Assembly (NCBI GenBank): GCA_046704385.1
Contig: JBJKSB010000050.1
Coordinates: 6,418 to 70,417, forward strand
Direction: 5' to 3'
DNA: 64,000 bases
From: GH45 sp046704385
Lineage (GTDB): Bacteria > Bacteroidota > Bacteroidia > Bacteroidales > SZUA-534
Shown: positions 7,887 through 18,200 of the stretch, piece by piece
Layout of the letters: every line of letters begins with the position of its first letter
Numbering within the stretch: the stretch's first letter is position 1
The notes under the pieces: model-generated
The model's database searches: none
Told to the model about the DNA's origin: nothing
What the model saw: only the letters and a program-made list of their open reading frames with translations
Made by a program: the position numbers and the translations under genes

Positions 7887-10847
7887 TTAAGCATCAAGCA
7901 CAAAAGAAAACAGCCTTCCGTTTTCAGCCATCCTGGTATTTTCAGTAATAACAGCAGGAGCCTGTATTAATTCTTTACTATCTTCTTTGACATAAGCTGA
8001 TCCTTCAACCAACACCACCAACATTTTCTCAGTATGAATTTCCTGACCTTCTTTAAGGGTATAAGATAAGCCTGATTGAATTGATTTTTGCAATTTACCT
8101 TCGGATATGTTTTTATAGGGTTCAAGTTGGCGTACCTGGTTTTCAGAAATATCCTTGGCAGCTGTTTCCCAAAGGCTTTCGTGCAATTCCTTTGACTCCT
8201 GCAACAGGCGCTGCAGCTTAATGTATTTAATACGAAGAACTGTTACGGGCGATTCGGTAGTTACCGACACCTTATTGGTACTGTTGGTCAAAACATTTAT
8301 AACTCCCATACTTTCACCGGGTCCCCGCATTCTGAGTACTTTTCCGTTTTCAGTTACCTGAACAGTTCCCCTTACAATGATAAAAAGACTATCAGCCGGA
8401 GTATTTTCCTTAATTAACTGCTCTCCCATGGAATACATCTGGTATTGAAACTGATCGACCACCTTATTGAATGTATCATAACCTATTGTTTTTAACCAGG
8501 GTACATCCTGTAACAATTCGGTAGTTTTTGGCAACTTCACTTTTAAGGGTGAATAAACCAGCTTCTTCATCCGCTCCTCAACACTTTTAACCATTTTTTC
8601 AGCTTCCTTGCTGCTGACACGTCCATTTTTCTCCAAACGTTCAATGGTACGTAACTCGTAATTCAATACTGAGCGTATGGCCTGGCGCGTAGAAATGGCA
8701 TTATAAATTTCTGGGAAGTTCTTCTTTATAGTCCTGATAAAATTTTGGGCATACACTTTATTCATTTTGATCTCCTTTTCGACCAAAACAAGATTCTTCT
8801 CCTCTTCCACCCGATTCTCATCTTCGTTAAGATGCCGGTACATACTTTCAATAAGTTTTAACGATTCCTCCTGGGCCTCCAATAAGCCACGGGCAGTATC
8901 ATAACTTACAGCCAAACGCTCAAAAAACCATCGTTTTGCCCAGTAACCAAACAAGTAACTGTTTTGAAGTATAGTCAGCAATTTCGGTGTTCTCCATAAA
9001 TTTTCAAGATTCGTCCGTTCCGACAAAGGTTTGGCTCCACCAGCATCCAGGCCGTCATTTATAGCATCTGAAAGGTGTTGCACTGCATTTGAGCCTATTA
9101 ACCCTTCCTTAAATAGTGACCAGTAACTGCTTTTTTCCTTTTCCAGTATCCGGCTCCTGGTTTCCGACAAAGTTTCAATATCCAAATCTTTTAAGGCTTT
9201 ATCAACCGGTGGATTGGGTAAAAATTCAGCTACAGCATTCCAATTCGCCGATTTCAGAAATTTGTCACCCTTCAATCTTTCCATGGCATTTTCAGAACTC
9301 GACCGCAAATAATGATTGGCATTATATATCATCAAAGCTCTCGCTGGTGGAAGTTTTGTAAGTCCAAGCTTACGCACTAGCCAACCAATAGTGGTAGCAT
9401 TTATTATCAGTGTAAGAATAACGGTTCCGGCAATCAGGGTTAAGAACTGACTACTCACATCAGCCGGAATATATTTAGGGTCGACTCCGGCCACAACCAA
9501 TGCCAAAGCCAATCCAATGGCACCCCGCAATGCACCCCACCAAAGTACCCACGCGTCTTTGTTTGACAGACCATAACCCAATTTTTTCATTACAGGAAGG
9601 AACATGAGTATTACAATAGCTCTAACTATATGTATACCTATATAAATCAAAATTAAAGCGATCAGATTTGTTAATGAAAAATCGGCACGCTGAGCAATAA
9701 CTACTCCTACAATAATAAAAATTAAAGTATTGGCAATAAAGGCTGCCAAGTCCCAAAACTCGTGCAAAAAATGCTCTACTCCCGGGCTGATCCTGGTTTT
9801 ACCCACACTGGCCATTGCCAAACCCAAAGCTACTAAACCCAACACACCCGATACATGCAGAAAATCTTCCGCAACATAAAAAGTAAGGTAGGCAGCCACT
9901 ACGATAACCGTAATTTCAACCATGGCATCATTAAAGACATGCTTTACCCAGGTAATAGTAACTCCGCCAATGATAAGACCCAACAAAGTTCCACCAACTG
10001 CCACCCTGAAAAAATCCATTACCGGTGAACCTGCTACTGCGGCACCTGTCATACCTACAAAAAAGACCAAAAAGAATACAATGCCTGTACCGTCATTTAG
10101 CATGGATTCTCCTTCAATTAAAGTTCCCAGCTTTTTGCTGGCCCCCAGTCCTTTTAAGAGTGAAACCACAGCTACCGGGTCGGTGGCACTTATTACCGAT
10201 CCAAACATTAAAGCCATGCTCCAGCCCCAGGCTTCAAACCCTATACCCAGGTATTTTATTCCCATTACCCAAACCGCTGTTAATGCCAATGCCACTATAA
10301 TACCAGGCACCGCCAAAATAATAGCATTAGCCGATGTCTTTTTAAAAGTATGCACATCCATGGCAAAGGCTGCCTCAAACACCAGCGTAGGCAAAAACAC
10401 AAATAATATAAGGTGCGGATTGATTTCACCGGCCCATTTAATTGTAATATCCAGTTCCTCAAACCCATGTTCCATCAATCCTATCCGCGAAAGAAATCCC
10501 AGTCCCAATCCAAATAATAATAATAAAACGGTATAGGGAAGAAAGCTTTTCTGAAAAAAATAACGAATAAATGCTCCTATTATTAAAGCAATAATTACAA
10601 AAAACAGGGGTTCCATACCGCCTTCCTTCTCACCTTCCGACTCACTATTTACCGATTGTTCATGATTTGATGCAGATTCATCCTCTTGCAGTTTACCAAT
10701 TTCTGTATGATTATCATTTATATTCGTTTCAATGGTGGTAGTATCATTCACTTGTTCGGCTTTTGCCTGATTTGTAACAGGTTCCAAACAAAATAAAATA
10801 TTTACTAATAACAGAAATTGCAGGATTTTAGATAGAGAACATTTCAT
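7887..10847 (-). CDS. Cation/proton antiporter (CPA1, NhaP/SOS1-like) with C-terminal cNMP-binding-like domain
   Basis: 986 residues. An apparent signal peptide and a polar segment (to about residue 78) precede 12-13 membrane helices of a CPA1 exchanger, with the family motifs ISATDPVAVVSLL (about 220) and the ND site EGESMLNDGTG (about 250). A long helical cytoplasmic region follows (about 510-780). From about 800 a cyclic-nucleotide-binding-like fold is seen (EQLIKENTPADSLFIIVRG), but the phosphate-binding cassette reads PGESMGVINVLTNSTNKVSV and lacks the usual Arg. The architecture resembles SOS1-type Na+/H+ exchangers. It should expel Na+ (or K+) for H+ at the inner membrane; cNMP binding is doubtful. 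Transcribed alone. Confidence 0.92.
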   Translation of the reverse strand: MKCSLSKILQFLLLVNILFCLEPVTNQAKAEQVNDTTTIETNINDNHTEIGKLQEDESASNHEQSVNSESEGEKEGGMEPLFFVIIALIIGAFIRYFFQKSFLPYTVLLLLFGLGLGFLSRIGLMEHGFEELDITIKWAGEINPHLILFVFLPTLVFEAAFAMDVHTFKKTSANAIILAVPGIIVALALTAVWVMGIKYLGIGFEAWGWSMALMFGSVISATDPVAVVSLLKGLGASKKLGTLIEGESMLNDGTGIVFFLVFFVGMTGAAVAGSPVMDFFRVAVGGTLLGLIIGGVTITWVKHVFNDAMVEITVIVVAAYLTFYVAEDFLHVSGVLGLVALGLAMASVGKTRISPGVEHFLHEFWDLAAFIANTLIFIIVGVVIAQRADFSLTNLIALILIYIGIHIVRAIVILMFLPVMKKLGYGLSNKDAWVLWWGALRGAIGLALALVVAGVDPKYIPADVSSQFLTLIAGTVILTLIINATTIGWLVRKLGLTKLPPARALMIYNANHYLRSSSENAMERLKGDKFLKSANWNAVAEFLPNPPVDKALKDLDIETLSETRSRILEKEKSSYWSLFKEGLIGSNAVQHLSDAINDGLDAGGAKPLSERTNLENLWRTPKLLTILQNSYLFGYWAKRWFFERLAVSYDTARGLLEAQEESLKLIESMYRHLNEDENRVEEEKNLVLVEKEIKMNKVYAQNFIRTIKKNFPEIYNAISTRQAIRSVLNYELRTIERLEKNGRVSSKEAEKMVKSVEERMKKLVYSPLKVKLPKTTELLQDVPWLKTIGYDTFNKVVDQFQYQMYSMGEQLIKENTPADSLFIIVRGTVQVTENGKVLRMRGPGESMGVINVLTNSTNKVSVTTESPVTVLRIKYIKLQRLLQESKELHESLWETAAKDISENQVRQLEPYKNISEGKLQKSIQSGLSYTLKEGQEIHTEKMLVVLVEGSAYVKEDSKELIQAPAVITENTRMAENGRLFSFVLDA

Positions 10848-10899
10848 GGCTGTTTAATTTAGTTTGACTGTCGAATATACTAAATTAACGCCAATTAAG

Positions 10900-11055
10900 T
10901 AATAAGTAATTCGTTCAATTATTTTTTGGTGCTATTATTTTAGCAGTCCGATGAGTATCAACCAATTATGGAAAAGACCTGCGGAACTTAGGTTTTAGTA
11001 GCGCCCAGATTAGCTTTAGAGTAACGCAAAACTTCATCCTTGACTTGACACTATG
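10900..11055. repeat. Palindromic repeat, long variant (copy F)
   Basis: The segment TAAGTAATTCGTTCAATT through GAAAAGACCTGCGG matches, in reverse complement, the core of the element at 26441-26652. It is followed directly by GCGCCCAGATTAG...CAAAACTTCATCCTT, which matches the right flank of that same element in the forward direction. The copy therefore has its core reversed relative to the flank, or has lost one arm. It carries the TCCGATGAGT half-site shared with the 87-bp repeats. It occupies most of the gap between the antiporter and padR genes. Confidence 0.55.
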
Positions 11056-11097
11056 ATTAGATGTAATTATATTGGAATTGAACAAATTATTTCCTTA

Positions 11098-11121
11098 AAA
11101 TTATAAAATAATTTATAATTT
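11098..11121. promoter_or_regulatory. Palindromic operator candidate upstream of the padR promoter
   Basis: A perfect 10-bp inverted repeat, AAATTATAAA and TTTATAATTT, separated by four bases, lies 12 bases upstream of the TTTG box of the padR promoter. PadR proteins bind palindromes near their own promoters, so autoregulation is a reasonable inference; the AT-rich background weakens it. Confidence 0.4.
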
Positions 11122-11133
11122 AATATAATTTTA

Positions 11134-11165
11134 TTTGGTATATATAAGTTTATATTATATATTTG
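11134..11165 (+). promoter_or_regulatory. Bacteroidota-type promoter of the padR operon
   Basis: TTTG at 11134-11137, exactly 20 bases, then TATATTTG at 11158-11165: a full match to the Bacteroidota housekeeping promoter (TTTG, 19-21, TAnnTTTG). A start site near 11172 would leave a leader of about 20 bases before the ATG at 11194. Confidence 0.7.
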
Positions 11166-11193
11166 TATGCAATATTAATTAAGAATCATTAAA

Positions 11194-11544
11194 ATGATAC
11201 CGAAAGAATTAGTTAAAGGCTCGCTAAAATCAATTGTTTTAAAGCTGTTGAATGAAAGCGATCGGATGTATGGTTATGAAATTACCCAAAAGGTTTCGGA
11301 ATTGTCGGGTGGTAAAATAAAGCTTACTTACGGTGCACTTTATCCGGTTTTACACAAACTTGAGCAGGAAGGCTCGGTTGAAACCGAAGCTGAAGTGGTG
11401 AATAATCGCAACCGTATTTATTATAAACTTACCACCAAAGGTAATGCAGCCGCAAAAGTGCGCATCAATGAGCTTGAAGAATTTGTACAAACAATTAAAA
11501 TTTTATTGAATCCTCAAATTGGATTTGAGCCATGTACTGTTTGA
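11194..11544 (+). CDS. PadR family transcriptional regulator
   Basis: 116 residues. The winged-helix PadR pattern is clear: VLKLLNESDRMYGYEITQKV (helices 1-2), KIKLTYGALYPVLHKLEQEG (recognition helix) and the wing NNRNRIYYKLTTKG. A short C-terminal helix for dimerisation follows, so it belongs to the small PadR subfamily. It overlaps the next gene by 13 bases, which implies translational coupling. A full promoter and a palindrome lie upstream. PadR proteins usually repress adjacent transport or membrane-stress genes and are released by small ligands; the ligand is unknown here. Confidence 0.93.
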   Translation: MIPKELVKGSLKSIVLKLLNESDRMYGYEITQKVSELSGGKIKLTYGALYPVLHKLEQEGSVETEAEVVNNRNRIYYKLTTKGNAAAKVRINELEEFVQTIKILLNPQIGFEPCTV

Positions 11545-12941
11545 CAGAACAACAAGTTACCCGGGTTTATTACGATGTTGAAAAAGCAGGGATTAATTTT
11601 TCGCATCTGAGTACTGATCTTGTAGACCACATATGCTGCGACATTGAATCGCAAATGCAGGAAGGAATTTCTTTTGAAAAGGCTTATAAAGTCATACAAG
11701 AGGAATTTGGCATTAAGGGATTACGACAAATCCAACAGGATACCTTAATGTTAATTGATAAAAACTACAGAATCATGAAAAAATCAATGAAAACAATCGG
11801 AATGCTGGCCCTGGCCCTGATGGCCTTTGGTGCACTTTTTAAAATTATGCACCTACCCGGAGCCTCCGTAATGCTGACGCTGAGTTTCTTTTTCACCACC
11901 TTTGTCTTTTTCCCGTCGCTTTTGTATGTAACGTACAAAGAGGTTAATAAAAAACAACAGGCGCTCTTGTTTATCAGTGCCTTTTTAGGCGGAGCTGCTT
12001 TTACCACGGGTGTTTTATTTAAACTTATGCATTGGCCGGGAGCTGCCATTTTACTATTCGGAGGTTTGTGCCTGCTTACTTTCCTGGTAATACCCATTAT
12101 TTTAATATCGCGGTTAAAATCGGCTCAAAGTAAACGCAGTGTTATCTGGATGGGATTTATTTCGCTAATGGTTTTAATAACCGGGCTTATGCTTAAACTG
12201 CTTCACTTGCCAGGGGCCGCCATTTTACTGGCTCTGGGCAGTATTTTTCTTATCCTGATTGCCGTACCCATGTTTTACCGGGCCGAGATACGAAATTCCA
12301 CCAAACCAAGGCTGGATTTTATTTTTGCTATTATCGCCCTCACCTACTTTATTGTTTTAACCTTTATGATGCAAATGAGTACTTCCGGGAGAACCCCGTA
12401 TAGTCATGAGTTGCAACAAACATCGTTCGAAAAATCAGCGGCTTTTCTTTTCGATCAAAATGTACAATGGGTTAATTCAACCGATAATACACAACTAAGA
12501 AAACTGTTTGACGAATCCAAAATATTGTCTGATAAAATAGACGGCATCAAAATTGCAATCATACAGGAAATCAACCAGGTGGAAAGAGACCAGGCCCGTC
12601 AAATTTTAATTTCAGGAAAAATGCTGGCAGAAGCCGACAGACAAGTAGCTTTTCTTTTACCCGGAAATAAATATTATTCGAGTATGAGCATGCTTAAATC
12701 GGAGGTTAATAAGTTCATTAATTTATATACTGCAATTACCGACACTCTCCCTAAAGCTATAAAATTAAATGGCATTTTCGACGCTGATAGCGGGAACTCA
12801 ACCGATCAATGGGAAATCCGTCAAATTCAGGACCAAACAGCTTCATCAATACTTACACGCTTCTCATTCTGGCAATACCAGGTACAGCTTGCCCAAAATT
12901 ATCTGTTTACAAATGTTAATTCAAACGTAAAAATTCAGTAG
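11532..12941 (+). CDS. PadR-linked membrane protein with three GldL-like H-x-P-G-A repeats
   Basis: 469 residues. The N terminus (1-85) is a soluble helical domain (LSTDLVDHICCDIESQMQEG) of a type found in Bacteroidota beside PadR genes. Residues about 90-270 form about six membrane helices in three repeats, each containing a variant of FKIMHLPGASVML (FKLMHWPGAAILL, LKLLHLPGAAILL). The motif resembles the membrane segment of the gliding/T9SS motor protein GldL. After a seventh helix (about 275-295) a periplasmic helical domain of about 170 residues ends the protein. The ATG overlaps padR by 13 bases. No enzymatic motif is visible and function is unknown; a PadR-controlled envelope sensor or channel-like role is a guess. 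Confidence 0.8.
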   Translation: MYCLTEQQVTRVYYDVEKAGINFSHLSTDLVDHICCDIESQMQEGISFEKAYKVIQEEFGIKGLRQIQQDTLMLIDKNYRIMKKSMKTIGMLALALMAFGALFKIMHLPGASVMLTLSFFFTTFVFFPSLLYVTYKEVNKKQQALLFISAFLGGAAFTTGVLFKLMHWPGAAILLFGGLCLLTFLVIPIILISRLKSAQSKRSVIWMGFISLMVLITGLMLKLLHLPGAAILLALGSIFLILIAVPMFYRAEIRNSTKPRLDFIFAIIALTYFIVLTFMMQMSTSGRTPYSHELQQTSFEKSAAFLFDQNVQWVNSTDNTQLRKLFDESKILSDKIDGIKIAIIQEINQVERDQARQILISGKMLAEADRQVAFLLPGNKYYSSMSMLKSEVNKFINLYTAITDTLPKAIKLNGIFDADSGNSTDQWEIRQIQDQTASSILTRFSFWQYQVQLAQNYLFTNVNSNVKIQ

Positions 12942-12943
12942 CC

Positions 12944-13867
12944 ATGAAAAAATCAAATTATATAAGCGGAATTATAGCATTATGCTTGGTGCTGATCGCA
13001 ACCATTTTTAAAATTAATCACCTTCCGGGTGCCAGCATACTACTCATTGTCGGCCTGGGATCAATGGCTTTGGTTTTCCTCCCCATGGTTTATTTGCAAT
13101 TGTTAAAATCGACTAACGACAAGCTGTTAAAACTGGTTTACCATATGGCTTTTATATCATTTTTTGTTGATTTTATAGGCATGATATTTAAAGTTAATCA
13201 CTTTTCGGGAGCAGCTATTTTATTATATATAGGATTGCCTCTGCCCTTTATTGCATTTCTGCCTGCCTATATGTATTATCACAACCGGCGTAAATTAAAA
13301 ACTGATATGAGTTTCTCTGGTATTTTATTGTTTATGATTTACCTGGGCGTATTTTCATCGTTTCTTGCCTTAAGCGTAAGCCGAACCGTTTTAAATTCGA
13401 GCGCTGAGATAACTAATACCATAAATTCGGGCAATAAAAACGCAACCGTATTACAGCACGATCAGGCCTGTGCAGACATCATTAGACAAATCGAAAAAAT
13501 TAAAAGCAACTTAATGGTTAGCATCGATAACCGAAACCAATATTTGATAACCAATAATTCAATAGGAAATTTTGAGCAGCTTATTGGAAAAGACAGAAGA
13601 ATAAATTATGCCCTGCTTTGCCAGTCGGGTTTGAACGATTTCGATAAAAAATATAATTCATTCAAATCGAAAATTTCCAAAATTCAGCACCCTTCGTTTA
13701 TTGATGAATTATTTGCTGAAATTGAGCACTACACAATTCCAACAGGAAACCATGAAGTACCGGAAATCAGTAGTTTGCTTTTAATTGATGCCCTGAACGT
13801 ACTAACCGATTGCCAGAATAAAATTCTGCTTATCGATTACCTCACGGGCAAAAAACTGGAGTCGTAA
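12944..13867 (+). CDS. Second membrane protein with GldL-like repeats (two copies)
   Basis: 307 residues, starting two bases after the preceding stop. Two repeats contain FKINHLPGASILL and FKVNHFSGAAILL within four membrane helices, followed by a fifth helix (about 125-145) and a helical, probably periplasmic domain. The layout mirrors the preceding protein without its N-terminal soluble domain, so the two are likely paralogues acting together. It is the last gene of the padR operon; a strong terminator follows. I recognise no established family name beyond the GldL-like motif. Confidence 0.78.
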   Translation: MKKSNYISGIIALCLVLIATIFKINHLPGASILLIVGLGSMALVFLPMVYLQLLKSTNDKLLKLVYHMAFISFFVDFIGMIFKVNHFSGAAILLYIGLPLPFIAFLPAYMYYHNRRKLKTDMSFSGILLFMIYLGVFSSFLALSVSRTVLNSSAEITNTINSGNKNATVLQHDQACADIIRQIEKIKSNLMVSIDNRNQYLITNNSIGNFEQLIGKDRRINYALLCQSGLNDFDKKYNSFKSKISKIQHPSFIDELFAEIEHYTIPTGNHEVPEISSLLLIDALNVLTDCQNKILLIDYLTGKKLES

Positions 13868-13887
13868 TCTCGCTTTATAAATGCCAC

Positions 13888-13925
13888 ACACCAGCTTAAA
13901 TAATCCCATAAGCTGGTGTTTTTTT
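13888..13925 (+). terminator. Rho-independent terminator of the padR operon
   Basis: An 11-bp perfect stem, ACACCAGCTTA and TAAGCTGGTGT, with a 10-base loop is followed by a run of T to 13925. It lies 20 bases after the last padR-operon stop and just before the convergent gene ends. Confidence 0.88.
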
Positions 13926-13927
13926 AA

Positions 13928-14455
13928 TCAGAACTTGTAATAAATCCCCGCTCCCCCGTCAAAACCGGTGTTCCAATCATCCTTGTTATAATAATAGAAA
14001 CCATAACCCATTTGGAAGTTAAAACCAACCCGTTGGCCGGCACATATTTCAAAGCCTACCCCAATACCTGAAATATTGGTAATGTCTCTGCTGGTTTGAT
14101 AAGAAGTAGTTGGTACCGAACTCGAATAACTATAATTTTCCCATTTATCGTAGCGATAAATGTAGTTATTGGCCAAATATCCGTAAAGGTGGGTAATACG
14201 GCCTTTGTTTATGGAATATAACATTTCAAGGCCCATGCTAAAATGGGAATGGTCCGATCCGAAAATAGGAGTTGTGGTTACATGGAAACCAAAAGTTCCG
14301 GGGAAAAACCGGTACGACAACCCATAACCCGAGGCTGCCCCTCCAAAGGCTCCCACATGGTGCATGTAGGCAACAGGCTCTTCCTGTTTATCCTGGGCAA
14401 AAACTATAAAACCACTATAACAACTGATTAAAAGGGTAAATAAAATCTTTTTCAT
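13928..14455 (-). CDS. Hypothetical outer-membrane beta-barrel protein
   Basis: 175 residues with a signal peptide ending at VFAQD. The mature part alternates polar and aromatic residues in short strands (FGFHVTTTPIF, YGYLANNYIY, FNFQMGYGFYYYN) and ends in GAGIYYKF, a terminal Phe as expected for a BamA-recognised barrel. No specific family is recognised. It is downstream of the LytTR regulator and propeller kinase on the same strand with only 28 bases between, so it may be a target or member of that transcription unit. Confidence 0.72.
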   Translation of the reverse strand: MKKILFTLLISCYSGFIVFAQDKQEEPVAYMHHVGAFGGAASGYGLSYRFFPGTFGFHVTTTPIFGSDHSHFSMGLEMLYSINKGRITHLYGYLANNYIYRYDKWENYSYSSSVPTTSYQTSRDITNISGIGVGFEICAGQRVGFNFQMGYGFYYYNKDDWNTGFDGGAGIYYKF

Positions 14456-14483
14456 ATTAATAAATTTTAGTTTAATAAAGATA

Positions 14484-15239
14484 CTAAAATTCGTTCAATG
14501 CCTTTACCAAAGCATCCTTTTTGCGGGTTGAAACGGGTACGCTTTGGTTATCGCTCATAATGAGTGTTCCGCCGTCGGCTTTATCCAGTCGCATAATATG
14601 ATCGAGATTTACCAGGTGAGACTGATGTACCCTGAAAAAATGGTATTCGTTTAATATATCGTCATAATCTTTCAATGTATGCGAAACCAGCACAGGCTTT
14701 TGATTTGTCAGGAAAAATTTTGTGTAATTCCCTGTTGATTCACACCGGATAATATCTGAAATATTAACCAGGAATATACTCTCGGCCGTTTTTAGTACCA
14801 GCTTTTTCGAATCCTTTTGAATGCTTTTCAGATTATTGAGCAATGCCGACAGGTTATCCCTCTCGTTTTCAAGCGAGCTTATTACCCGGTCAACCGCTAT
14901 AATTAATTCATCGGGATCGAGCGGTTTTAACAAATAATCAATAGCACTAAACCTAAAAGCTTTAACCGCATATTCATCAAAAGCTGTCAGGAAAATGAGG
15001 GCAAAATCCTTTTTCTCAATCCGGTTCAATAAGTCGAAGCCGGTTCCATCGGGCATTTTAATATCCAGGAAAACCAGATCGGGTTGTGCTGATTTTACCA
15101 ACTGTATGCCTGAAAGTACATCCTGTGCCTCACCTATCAGTTCCACACCAGGACAATAAATTCGGATCATTTCCCGAATGGCCTCACGGGCTTTGCTCTC
15201 GTCGTCTATAATAACTGTCTTTAGTTTTGCGGTATTCAT
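14484..15239 (-). CDS. LytTR-family response regulator
   Basis: 251 residues. Receiver domain (about 6-125): acidic pocket IIDDE (12-13), phosphoacceptor Asp59 in VFLDIKMP, and the conserved Lys in DYLLKPLD. A LytTR DNA-binding domain follows (about 150-251), with IIRCESTGNYTKFF and FFRVHQSHLVNLDHI. Such regulators are phosphorylated by LytS-type kinases with a His_kinase domain, exactly the type encoded immediately upstream, with 11 bases between the genes. The two form a cognate pair. Targets are unknown; the downstream barrel gene is one candidate. Confidence 0.95.
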   Translation of the reverse strand: MNTAKLKTVIIDDESKAREAIREMIRIYCPGVELIGEAQDVLSGIQLVKSAQPDLVFLDIKMPDGTGFDLLNRIEKKDFALIFLTAFDEYAVKAFRFSAIDYLLKPLDPDELIIAVDRVISSLENERDNLSALLNNLKSIQKDSKKLVLKTAESIFLVNISDIIRCESTGNYTKFFLTNQKPVLVSHTLKDYDDILNEYHFFRVHQSHLVNLDHIMRLDKADGGTLIMSDNQSVPVSTRKKDALVKALNEF

Positions 15240-15250
15240 GGTAATAACTA

Positions 15251-18200
15251 TTAAAATTCTGTTTTAAAAGGCACATTTATCAATACTTCGGTTCCGGTTA
15301 TATTTCTGTCAACCTCACTTAAATCGTTGATTTGCATCGAATAGTTATCCGATTTTTTATTAAAAATATTCAACCGTTCACGTGCGATAACGGTTGCCAG
15401 TGATTTATGCTTTTTTATTTCTGATTGTTGCATACTTTTTGTAATTCCAATGCCATTATCGCGGATGGAAATCAGGATGCTGTCTTCAATAAAACTATAA
15501 TTTACCTCAATCATTCCCGGGTATTTAATCGCTTTAAAACCATGCTCAATAGCATTTTCGATAAAAGGTTGTGCCATCATGGGTGGTATTTTGATATGTT
15601 CAGGGTCAATATCTTCAGTACAATCAATACTAAAATCGAACGAATCGTTAAACCTGAGTTTTTGTAATTCCATATAATAAGCCAGGGTTTCCAACTCCTT
15701 ACTTAATAAAATGTATTCATTCCGGGTATTCTGGAGGAACAGCCGCATAAGCTTGGCAAATTTAGAAAGGTATCGGCCGGCTTCCCTGGGTTCACTTTTA
15801 AAAATAAAGCTTTGGATAGCAATTAAGGCATTAAAAACAAAATGAGGATTCATTTGCGAACGTAACAGTTTTTGCTCCAGTTTTAACTGTTTTTCCTTAA
15901 GTCGGAACCTTTTGATACGCTGGTAATAAATAGAAGAAATTATGCATAAAACCAACAGCATTTCGATAAAAACAAACCAGGTTCGTTTCCAAAAAGGAGG
16001 TTCAATAACAAGTTCAATTTTTTGGGGACTGATACCTGTCTTGAGGTTGGCCTCGGTAGTCACGCAAAAAGTATAATTTCCATGGTCAATGTGCGTATAC
16101 GAAGCAAAATTTATATTATCGGTTTTAACCCAGTCCTCATCTATACCTTTCAACTTGTATAAATATTGAGTTTTGGTTTTCAGGAAATTTAAATCGCTGA
16201 ACTCAAATGAAAAAAAGTTTTGATCATATTTAAGTACCACACGCTTGTTTTGTGTAAAATCGGTTCGAACGGTTTTATTGAAGATTTTAAATCCTGTAAT
16301 TTCCACTTTATCGGAAGATAAAACTGACCCGATCGATTTGGGATCGAAGGCATAAAAACCATCATCAGAGGCAACCAGAATTTCATTCGATTTTGTCCTG
16401 AACAGTGCTTCGTTGAATTCGCCGGGTATCATGCCCCAACCCTCAGCATAAACCCGCAATTGATTTGTTTTTCGATTCCATTGAATCAGCCCCTTTGGTG
16501 TTGAAATCCAGATTGAACCCTGTTTATCTTCAACCAAACCCAGAATAACATCTGAAGGTAATCCATCTGCCGAAGTAAAATGAGTAAAGGTTCCATTTTT
16601 ATAATTATAAATGTTAATTCCCAACCCGCCAATCAAAAGGGTATTATCGGCACACTGTAAAATGGCTGATGCATGGTTACCCCAAAAGGCATCAGCATTA
16701 CCCGGTGAACTGGTGAATTGCTGAATACTCATGCTACTTGCAGTAATACGGTTTAATCCGTTATTTGTAGTGCCCATCCATACATATCCTTTGTTATCGG
16801 GATAAATAAACTGTGTAAGACGCGAACTCAGCTGGTGATTGCTTTTTTTAAATCGAAATACGGCACTGTCAACAGCTGGCCTAAACTCAGTTAAACCTGA
16901 CCCGGTTGCCAGCCATAAAGTCTTATTATGTAACTTAACTGAATAAACAGGTATATCAACCAAACCACTGGCTGATACAAAAACTGAATCATTTCCTGAA
17001 AATTTCAGCAAGCCTTTTTCGGTGCCCAGCCACAGCACTTCATTTGGCATACATAAACTATAAATATTCTGGCTAAGCAAGCCTTTATGGAAACTATTTT
17101 CGGTATTGTATAACCCTGATATTTTCAATTTACGGTCGAGCTTAACCAGGCCCTGATTAGTGGCCAACCAAAATACTCCTCTGCTTGTTTTAAGGATATC
17201 ATTCACCGACCCGGTAACTGAAATTTCATCAGGTCCAAGCCATTTTTGCTGGTTTAAATTATAGATTAAAAGTCCCTGTCCGGTTCCCATCATCACAAGG
17301 CTATCTGTCACCATTAGCCTGTTTATTTTCCGATTTTCAGCATCCTTAATCCCATCAAAATGGCATATCCAATCAAAGGTAAAATTCCGGATATTAAGTT
17401 TTACCAAACCCGATGATGTAGCCATAAACACTTCATTACCGACAGGAGCAAAAGCAAAAACATCAGTCAGCCAGGGTTTTATAATTTGTTTAAACTGTTG
17501 TCCCTGTTTGATGATTAAACCGTTATTGGTTCCAAAAAAAGTCATTTGGTTATAATTAAACAGGCAATGAACTATTTCAAAATGCTTAAGATTCAAAATA
17601 TTAATATGGTTATTGTCTCCCCACTCCGGCAGAATGGCTGCTTTATTAAAATTCACAAAACTTTCGTAAAAGTCGCCCTTAATATTATACCTATGCAAAT
17701 ATCCCTGCTGACTAAAACACCAAACAAAATCATTATCTATCTCAATCAGCTTAAGTTCAGGTACCATAGGAGCTTCAAGCAAATTTAGGTTATACGGTTC
17801 AAACATACCCTTATCGCGATTAAAAAAATGTACCCCCTGGGCACCCCAAAAACCTACCCAAAGCCGGTTTTTGTTATCCTCATAAAAATCGTTATACCAA
17901 TCGAATTTTAGACTGTTATACCGAAGCGCATAATGTGTAAACTTCTCAGCATTCCGGTCAAATTTGTAAAAACCTCTGCCCGACCACAAACCAATCCAAA
18001 TATCCTTCTCCCGGTCTTCGTACAAACATGAAACCATTTTACCCGGGAATTTTTTTTCATAATCGATAAAGGAATCGTTTAGGGTATCCCACTTTAACAA
18101 ACCGCCACCTTTGGTACCAATCCACAACTGGTTGTCGGAATCCTGTAAAAAACAGCTTACTTTATTTGAACTGAGCGAACCTTGGGTTGCCGGTATATGA

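Noticed and set aside
9922..10536. 204-codon plus-strand frame opposite the antiporter gene
   Set aside because: It is a mirror of the coding strand with Pro/Thr/Ala composition produced by the antisense of membrane helices; no start context or family.
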